Source of the DNA: Thoreauomyces humboldtii
Taxonomy: Eukaryota > Chytridiomycota > Chytridiomycetes > Spizellomycetales > Powellomycetaceae
Reading direction: 5' to 3'
Length of the DNA: 16,384 bases
Assembly (NCBI GenBank): GCA_027596035.1
Contig: JADGJA010000513.1
Span: forward strand, 1-16,384
Within the stretch, counting starts at the first letter, position 1. Each line of letters opens with the position of its first letter. Shown one piece after another: positions 10,392 through 16,384 of this stretch. The position numbers and the translations under genes are program-made. The notes under the pieces are model-generated. The model was not told the DNA's origin, did not search any database, and was given only the letters and a program-made list of their open reading frames with translations.

Positions 10392-10964
10392 TCACGATCC
10401 GGCCCCATTTGTCTTTCCGTCAGGAAGGCATGTCGATGGGATGCGTACAGGGCCCACATCGACAGGACCATCGCCTCTCACACCGCTACACGCTTGTATC
10501 GGTAGCGGCATGAAAGGCGATGATCCTGTCGATGTGGGATCGCACTCTCGGTTTCGAGATGCTTGCAGGAAGGCGGCGAACGTAAGGAACTCGGACGGCA
10601 TGTCCGGCATTGGGAACTCGATCAAACCTCGCGCGGACTTGTCCTCAAAGTCCTCCCGCATCTCCCAGCAGAGCGACTTGCGACGAGCGACGTGGTCCTG
10701 GTGTAGCTCGCGGCATCGCATCTGGTCCGCCACCCGTCGACGTGACCGGGCTTGCTCCCGATGCGAATCCGAGAGAAGAAGGCAGACGGAGATCATAGAC
10801 TCGTCGCTCCGGTGGTTCAAGGCCGCCCAGCGAGGGTCACGGCGCGAGTCGGCGCGAGTCGGTTCGGGAAAGCAGCAGCTGTCGAAGCCGGCAGCGGTAG
10901 TAGGTACCGGTACCGAACGCCAGGGACGGGGGCTGAAACTGGGATGACGTGCATCACCCAACAC
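10392..10964 (-). CDS. Uncertain hypothetical protein or remnant
   Basis: A minus-strand frame is open for about 190 codons (first codon not ATG). The middle part (about 10560-10800) looks protein-like: charged residues alternate with a segment reading SLCWEMREDFEDKSARG and then EFLTFAAFLQ, and G/C is preferred at third positions. I recognise no family. The plus strand is also open over most of this stretch (10441-10947), so coding is not proven. The 3' part runs through the 37-bp hairpin at 10453-10538. Attempts to splice it to a downstream frame ending near 10337 gave no consistent phase. An upstream ATG at about 10949 in another frame opens an Arg-rich, acid-free peptide resembling a mitochondrial presequence, but no clear intron links it to this frame. 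Confidence 0.22.
   Translation of the reverse strand: MLGDARHPSFSPRPWRSVPVPTTAAGFDSCCFPEPTRADSRRDPRWAALNHRSDESMISVCLLLSDSHREQARSRRRVADQMRCRELHQDHVARRKSLCWEMREDFEDKSARGLIEFPMPDMPSEFLTFAAFLQASRNRECDPTSTGSSPFMPLPIQACSGVRGDGPVDVGPVRIPSTCLPDGKTNGAGS
10453..10538 (-). repeat. Near-perfect inverted repeat: 37-bp stem, 12-nt loop
   Basis: Positions 10453-10489 pair with 10502-10538 around a 12-nt loop (10490-10501). Of 37 pairs, 33 are Watson-Crick. The four exceptions (10468/10523, 10477/10514, 10481/10510, 10482/10509) are C-A or A-C on the plus strand, which become G-U wobbles in a minus-strand transcript. A minus-strand RNA could therefore form a continuous 37-bp hairpin. No target-site duplication is evident at its edges, so a foldback transposon is not supported. 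It could be a precursor of small RNA, a structured part of a transcript, or a recent inverted duplication. Confidence 0.85.
10841..10860 (+). repeat. Two tandem copies of a 10-mer
   Basis: GGCGCGAGTC occurs twice in direct succession in the region upstream of the Smr gene. It is followed about 40 nt later by a 12-bp perfect palindrome, GGTACCGGTACC (10903-10914). Either could be a protein-binding site, but nothing in the sequence proves it. Confidence 0.5.
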
Positions 10965-11064
10965 TTGCGACGACTGGCGCCCTTGCGGCTCGGTGAAGCT
11001 TCAAGAGGTACATGGGTACTACGTCCCAAAGGACATCCTTATCTTTCCTCTCCCTTCACCTCAA

Positions 11065-11093
11065 CTCTCTCTCTCTCTCCCTCTCTCTCTCTC
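11065..11093 (+). promoter_or_regulatory. CT dinucleotide tract ahead of the Smr gene
   Basis: An unbroken pyrimidine run of 29 nt, mostly CT repeats, lies 28 nt upstream of the Smr ATG. CT-rich tracts near the start site are typical of well-expressed fungal genes. It may lie in the core promoter or the 5' leader. Confidence 0.55.
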
Positions 11094-11121
11094 AACAAGA
11101 CACCCAGCACAACACGCAACC

Positions 11122-11763
11122 ATGGGCGGACACGTCTCAAAGCATCTCCCTCACCGGCACGCGCACGCCTCGTCGCCATCCGCTTCCTCGTCATCCTCGA
11201 CCACTGCCAACAGCAGCGACCCACCGACGGAATCCGCGGACCGCTACCGCGCGCTGGCCTCCACGGCAGCCGCCTCCCGCAACTCGTGCTACGAGCGGTC
11301 CAAGGCGGCCTTCGCGTCGGGGGACGGGGCCCTGGCCAAGACGCTCTCGAACGAGGGCAAAGCCCACGCCTCGGACATGGACAGGTACAACGACCTGGCC
11401 TCCCGAGCGGCCATCCTGGAACACAACAGCAACGCCAAGGCATCGTCGTCGTCCGACAACTCAGGGACGGACCAGATCGACCTGCACGGTCTCTTCGTCA
11501 AGGAGGCGCTCGCGGCCCTGGACAAGCACGTGGACAGGTGCAGGAGGGCCGGGGTGGCCAGGACCAGGGTCGTCACGGGCAAGGGGAACCACAGCCAGGG
11601 AGGGGTGGCCAGGATACGACCGGCGGTGGACGCGTGGTGCAGGGAGAGGAACCTGAGGGCGACGGAGGATCCCAGGAACGCCGGAGTGGTGGAGCTGGAG
11701 CTGGACCTCAAGGAGGGAGAGGAACCGGGATGGTTCCATCGTCATGGCTGCATCGTCATGTAG
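11122..11763 (+). CDS. DUF1771-Smr domain protein with lipidation signals at both ends
   Basis: Intronless, 213 residues. The ATG sits in a strong context (CAACCATGGG). Residues 8-36 are His/Ser/Thr-rich linker. Residues 41-100 match DUF1771, the helical segment that precedes Smr domains in fungi (YRALA near its start, NEGKAH near 78-82). Residues 118-195 form the Smr domain, with IDLHG at 119-123 and TGKGNHSQGG at 152-161, the two hallmark motifs. Smr domains bind nucleic acid and many are RNA or DNA endonucleases; whether this one cleaves is not shown. The N-terminus MGGHVSK fits the N-myristoylation rule (Gly2, Ser6, Lys7). The C-terminus CIVM is a CaaX box whose Met favours farnesylation. 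Together they predict membrane anchoring at both ends, which is inference. An out-of-frame ATG at 11012 could act as an upstream ORF if transcription starts before it. Confidence 0.93.
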   Translation: MGGHVSKHLPHRHAHASSPSASSSSSTTANSSDPPTESADRYRALASTAAASRNSCYERSKAAFASGDGALAKTLSNEGKAHASDMDRYNDLASRAAILEHNSNAKASSSSDNSGTDQIDLHGLFVKEALAALDKHVDRCRRAGVARTRVVTGKGNHSQGGVARIRPAVDAWCRERNLRATEDPRNAGVVELELDLKEGEEPGWFHRHGCIVM

Positions 11764-12274
11764 AGGAGACGGCCACACCGGGTTTCTTTCTTTTTTCTGT
11801 TTTTTTTTTTTTTGGCGTACCGTAACGGGAAGCGACACATCCCCGTGGCGAGATGACGTAACTACTGTATATGATTCGATACTTATGATACAGTACTATA
11901 CTGTACTGTTAACGGTATCTATCCTTGCGTGCCGCTGTTCTCTTCCTCTCGTCTCTCTTTTCCTTGCCTTTTTTCCCGTACGAAAACAGAGGCTATCGAA
12001 CTTTTATTCCCTGCCGTGCATTTTTTCGCTAAGCCGTTCGACGGGTTACTCTGTGTCCTGCCTGGCTCACGTGAGTCTGACCGAGGACGACGCAGCGGCA
12101 GGTGCTTGGAGAGAGTACCGGTACAACAGGGAGGTGTACAGGATCCAACCGTCGCCGCCCCGTCGGCACACCGCACCTCGTCCGCCCGCTTCTTCCTCGA
12201 CAACATCAGGTTCAAGTGTTCGTGCAAGAGGTCGCCGAGCCCCCCTTCTCTCCTGTCCTTCTCCCCCATTCGCC
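11764..12274. other. Intergenic region between the Smr and ML/TRP genes
   Basis: This holds the 3' end of the Smr gene and the 5' region of the channel-like gene. It has a 14-base T run (11800-11813), then an AT-rich cluster of inverted repeats (11863-11904). The frame of the channel gene is open back into the Smr gene (ATG 11744), but that part is low-complexity and the signal peptide at 12275 marks the real start. A GTGAGT at 12071 with an acceptor-like CATCAG ending at 12209 could be a leader intron; evidence is weak. Confidence 0.5.
11863..11904. repeat. Nested small inverted repeats in the Smr 3' region
   Basis: TACTGTAT (11863-11870) is repeated inverted as ATACAGTA (11888-11895). Part of the latter, ACAGTA (11890-11895), is also inverted as TACTGT (11899-11904). 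Two alternative hairpins are possible. The position about 100 nt after the Smr stop suits a 3'-end or regulatory element. Confidence 0.5.
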
Positions 12275-15224
12275 ATGCGTGTCGTCGTCCTCAAAGCGCT
12301 GCTGGCAGCGCTCACGACCATCACCTTCGTCCGTGCAGCCGTCTCCGACGGTGTCAACCCACCCCTCCCGTGGACCCAATGCACCGACAAGACCTCGTCG
12401 ATCCAGGTCTCATCCGTCCAAGCGACCTACGATCCCGTCTCTCGCAAACTCGACGTCTACGGCCATGCCACCACCACCGTCCTTCTCGGCGGGGCGTCCG
12501 CCTTGGCTGACGGAGAACACCCCAACGGGACGGTCCACACCAACCTCGAGGTCGTCGGATTCGACTACTGGGACGTCACCTCGGACCTATGCGACGCCGT
12601 CGTCTGTCCCGTCCAACCGGGACCCTTCACCTTTTACAAGAACCTGACGTTGCCCCTGAACATACCCTTCATCGACTGGAAGCCTCAGGTCACCTTCTAC
12701 GATGGCAACCAGGACTCGCCCAACGAGCTCGGATGCGTCAAGATGGACCTGGACCTCGTGTCGAGCGGGATCAACTACGGAGTCACCTGGGGAACCTTCG
12801 TCGTGGCCCTCTACGCAGCGTTCACCACCCTCCTCACTCGACACATCCGAGTGGGATACACCCCCACCCTCTACGACATGTCCTCCGGCTGGTCTCCCAC
12901 CGCCAGACTCCTGCCGTCGAGGGTCGGACCCGGGTTCATGGACGCCGCCTTCTTCGTCCAGTTCGTGGCCGCGACCGGTCAGCTCGAATGGTCCTATCCC
13001 GTCTTCTACCAGGACTTTGTCCGCATGTTCACCTGGGCCACCGGGACCTGGAACGTGCCCTTCGTTCGCTCCATCGCCAGGGGACTCAGGGGCGGCGGAC
13101 TGACCGTACTGGCTCAGCAGGAGGCCGAGAATCAGGCCAACACAGGTGTCCATGCCATCAAACTCATCTCCAGGGACGCCGTGGGTGGTGCTGCCTGGGC
13201 CGGTGTGCCCCCTGATCAGGCCATCTCGGGATACGACCGGTATGCGGCCATGTTGGGAATGAACGCCAACGAGATGTTTTTGAACACGTTGGTTCCGTTT
13301 GTCCTGGTGTTGATCGTGGTCGCCCTGTGGTGCCTCGGCATCGCCATGATTCGATCTTGTGAGTCCGGAGATTCCCTTTTGGCCCCGCAAGAATCTACAC
13401 TCGGCTAACCATCGTGCTTTCCGCCCCGCAGACTATCGGCACCAGAGCAACACGGACAGCGACATCTTCGCGAACCCGGACGACCAGACCCACCACATCC
13501 GACACTACTTTGGCGGATGGTGTCTCCGAGTCCTCTACCTCTTCTACTTCGGTCTCACCTCCACCTCCCTCCGTCAACTCACCTTCTCGAACGAACCACC
13601 CGCCGTCATGACCCTCGCCGGCATCGTCTTCATCCTCCTCGGTCTCGGCGTACCCATCTTCACCACCCTCCGTCTCATCACCATCGCACGCATGAACCGG
13701 GGCCTCGAACACGCGGACCCGGAACTCGCGGACGAGGTGTACGCCCGCAGCATCCGTGGCAACATCCAGAACTTCCGGGAACGGAAGGAGAGCGAACCTA
13801 CACCTGTAGCTCAGTACGCCAGGTCCATCCACAGAGACGAGGCGGTCACGAGGGAGGCAGAGACGGTCTATGCGAGGATGAGAAGCGTATCCCAGTCCGG
13901 ATCTTCCATCCACACGAGATCGTCTCATGCTCCCTTGAGAGCTTTCTCCGTAAGCAGCAAGAGGTCCAACGCGACCACGGCCACCTCCGGCTCCAGATCC
14001 TCGGCTTGGCCGTTGCCGCCTCTGTACCTCAGTCAGAAGTTCATGCTTCTGTACGGACCCTTGTTCAACGCGTTCGCCCCCTCCCATTTCGTCAACCATG
14101 CCGAGTTCCTCACCGGGTTGACATGGTGGGTCAGGATCGCTCCCGCTTTCGCCATCGGCGTGCTAGGGAAGCTGGCGCCTCCCTACGTCCAGTTCGTCAT
14201 CATGTTCAGCGGAGACGCTACCTTGTTCGCCTACATGCTCTGGAAGAGACCGTTCAGTGGAAAGGCGACAAACTGGTGGCAGTGGTTCATCAACTTTTGT
14301 CGTTGCGGCATCTTCCTGTTCCTGTTCGCCGCTTTTCTCTTCAGGAAGGATTTCGGCATCGGTGAGTTCCTCGACACTCGTCCATCTTGACGCAAATCGA
14401 TTTCTGAACCCTTGCTTTTTGCTTTTTTCGTAGAATGGATCGCCCAACTCCTCTCCGTATCCCTCATCCTCGCCATCCTCGGCGTCCTCGGCATCTTCAT
14501 GACCTCCTCTGGGCTCAAGTTCCTGGCCGCCTTCCTGAAGGGATTCAAGCGACGACCACCTCCCGTCCTCCTCTCCTCGGATCCCGTGGACCGCATCGTC
14601 CAGAAGAACCACACCAAAGGGTCTCGATCTCGCTCGGTACGACGTGGAGAGTCCACCCATAGCGTCGGCAGCGTCGCGTTCCCTGACGGGGAGTACGAGG
14701 ATGAGGACGAGAGGGAAGTCAAGAAGATGGCCAGAAAGAGACTAGACAGTCGAGCCAGTCGAATCACCTACGTCACCGACGACGACGACGATGAGGAGGA
14801 AGGTGGGGAGCAGGAGGAAGCCATCGAGATGAAAAAGGTCTCGGCTCCAAGAGTGCCTCCCTCCGCCATCACCCGCAACCCCACCAGCACGCCGACGGTC
14901 CTCCCACCCGCGATCCCGTCCGCGTCCGGACAGTTCTCGGAAGAGGACTACTTTGCACGAGCCAGAGCCCTCACCGCATCGGGACCCTCGTCACCCGTCT
15001 CCCCCACCACCATCACCACCACAGCTGAGAAGACCGTCCCGATACCCGTCACGGTCAGGGCCGTACCCCCCGTGCGTCCCGTCGCGAAGGCACCCGCAAG
15101 GAAGAACACCACCACCACCACCACCAGCACCAACGGCGGATCGGGATCGCCTTCCGGCCTGGAACAGAGGGAGATGCACGAGGTCGTCGAACATGAGCAG
15201 GGAAACCCTTACTTTGATGTTTGA
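12275..15224 (+). CDS. ML/TRP-like membrane protein (fungal Flc/Pkd2 family)
   Basis: Exons 12275-13358, 13432-14361 and 14434-15224; 934 residues. Introns of 73 and 72 nt both use GTGAGT; the first has branch CTAAC and acceptor CGCAG, the second acceptor CGTAG. A signal peptide spans about 1-21. The ML-like lumenal domain covers about 25-165 with C36, C106, C111 and C154 and sequons at N84 and N123. A multi-span TRP-like region follows, with segments near 168-188, 222-255 and 335-358 and several more in exons 2 and 3. A soluble loop of about 130 residues lies between spans in exon 2. The tail after the last span (about 240 residues) is basic, then acidic (DDDDDEE run), then Pro/Ser/Thr-rich. 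Family members in yeasts act in the ER, Golgi or plasma membrane in calcium release, FAD transport and cell-wall integrity. Which role applies here cannot be read from sequence. Confidence 0.93.
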
Positions 15225-16043
15225 AGGACCCAAAATCCCGTCGTTTCGTCGCCCCCACCCACTCACGTCGCTAACTGGAACCGGGGCGTATATCACATCA
15301 CGACGAGAACGTAGGAAACTCTTTGTTAACAGTAGTACAACCCAATATCGGACATATACTTTAGGAGTCCTATAATGTTTACCCCCACCCTCCCCCCACT
15401 TGACCTTGTAGAACATACACATACACCGCTGTTATTCCCCCTATTGCTTTGGATACATTTCACGAAAACACGAATACATTACATACATCTTACTTTTTCT
15501 CATCATCAAGTGGTTCGTGCTAAGCACGTCGCGAAAAGATATCCCGATGGTGGGACGCAAAACGTAAGGCTCGGGAGAAAGGCCCACTGAAGCTCCGTCT
15601 GCTAAGCAAGAATAAATCTACTATTAGACCGTGGCCTCGCGGGAGGACGTCGATGCTCTGTTCAGCTCAGGGACTCTTTTTCGGTTTCGTATTAGCGATG
15701 AGAGACGTAGCGGCGGGCACCTGTTCGACAGCTTCCTACGACCCGACTGGCCGTCGTTCGGAGAACCACCCCAGGAATAGCGACGGGTAATACAGTGACG
15801 GATCCTGGTATAGAGTTCGACTCTGATGTTCTTCGGGTCTTGTGACGCGGGACACGCGCTTTCCCTCTGTTTGTCGAGGTTTCGTGTAAACAAAGCAGCG
15901 ACCCCCTCAAAAGCCTCCTCTTTCCGCACGAAAAACGACTCCTCAACCTTCATACCTTCATCGAACACGAGAAACCCCACTCGACCTAACTGAACTCGAA
16001 AGCAAACAGACCCCATCGCCATCGTCCATCCACACCTGAGCAG
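15225..16043. other. Intergenic region ahead of the small 3' gene
   Basis: About 820 nt. The first part is AT-richer, with a consensus AATAAA at 15611-15616, possibly a polyadenylation signal of the channel gene although it is nearly 390 nt from its stop. A minus-strand open frame (15624-16022, 132 codons) has no recognisable domain and overlaps the presumed promoter of the next gene; I do not call it. No tRNA or repeat is evident. Confidence 0.45.
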
Positions 16044-16373
16044 ATGTCAAAGTGAGATCTCTCCCTTAAAAGCCTTTTCCCGTCTAAATCCAAACTCATC
16101 CCCCCGCGCAGACAGCACGACACGGAACAGGCCGGATCCGTCAGCACCAACCACGAATCCCTGATGGCTTCCGAATCCTCCCACGCCGAAGCCATACGAA
16201 GGGAAGCCGGAGGAAACTCCCTCACCATGAACCAGATGGCGGCGGGTGGTGCGGCGGGAAAGGTCATCGAGGATGAGGTCCACAGCACGGCTACTAGTCA
16301 TCCGAACGATACCAGCGACATCGAGAGTTATAACGCTTGTGTCGAGGGTGTTAGGGGGCCGAGGGGATTGTAG
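16044..16373 (+). CDS. Small hydrophilic protein of unknown function, two exons
   Basis: Exon 1 is only 8 coding nt (16044-16051). A 60-nt intron (GTGAGA...CGCAG, 16052-16111) follows, then exon 2 at 16112-16373, giving 89 residues. Joining the exons starts the protein MSKQHDTEQAG and leaves one continuous frame. The product is hydrophilic, rich in Ala, Ser, Glu and His, with a Gly/Ala patch (MAAGGAAGK) in the middle and no membrane span. I do not recognise the family. The stop at 16373 lies 11 nt from the window edge. The final GPRGL residues look less conserved in style, so a further intron with a true C-terminus outside the window cannot be excluded. Confidence 0.65.
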
Positions 16374-16384
16374 CGGGGAGGGGG

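Noticed and set aside
10337..10448. A 3' exon ending VKWVSQ joined by a GTACGC...CGCAG intron to the uncertain minus-strand frame
   Set aside because: The splice signals look fair, but the phase does not fit the open frame upstream, so the join was not kept.
10453..10538. Foldback transposon (MITE) as an explanation of the hairpin
   Set aside because: No target-site duplication or extended terminal repeat is visible at the edges. Copy number could not be tested here.
11744..12274. In-frame N-terminal extension of the ML/TRP-like protein
   Set aside because: It overlaps the Smr gene end and is low-complexity. It would also bury the clear signal peptide beginning at 12275.
15624..16022. 132-codon minus-strand open frame
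   Set aside because: No recognisable domain, and it lies in the presumed promoter of the small gene. Length is within what chance gives in this GC-rich sequence.

Overview
The window looks like nuclear DNA of a basidiomycete fungus. It is GC-rich with strong G/C preference at third codon positions. It carries many short spliceosomal introns (about 60-105 nt, most with a CTRAY-like branch motif), pyrimidine-rich tracts ahead of genes, and a tRNA-Tyr with a short intron after the anticodon. Lineage is inferred from gene structure only; no species is claimed. No transposon, virus or CRISPR array was seen.

Layout: tRNA-Tyr(GTA) on the minus strand (257-341). A long non-coding stretch follows (342-1688), then a plus-strand three-exon gene for a very low-complexity, mucin-like single-pass membrane protein (1689-4994). 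It converges on a minus-strand three-exon Mpv17/PMP22/Sym1-family gene (5254-5976). Next on the minus strand is a ten-exon gene (7130-9792) for an RSF1-like chromatin protein with WHIM-type motifs and a PHD finger. The segment 9793-11121 holds an uncertain minus-strand reading frame and a striking 37-bp-stem hairpin (10453-10538). Then come, all on plus: an intronless DUF1771-Smr protein (11122-11763) with lipidation signals predicted at both ends; a three-exon ML/TRP-like (Flc/Pkd2-type) channel protein (12275-15224); and a small two-exon hydrophilic protein of unknown function (16044-16373) whose first coding exon is 8 nt.

The genes are unrelated in function, as is usual for a fungal chromosome segment, and there is no gene cluster or mobile system. 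Sixteen introns were reconstructed by hand in the protein genes; each junction preserves the reading frame, and family motifs become contiguous where the family is recognisable. The observations most worth a second look are the hairpin, the double lipidation signals on the Smr protein, and the long in-frame extension ahead of the Mpv17-like gene.
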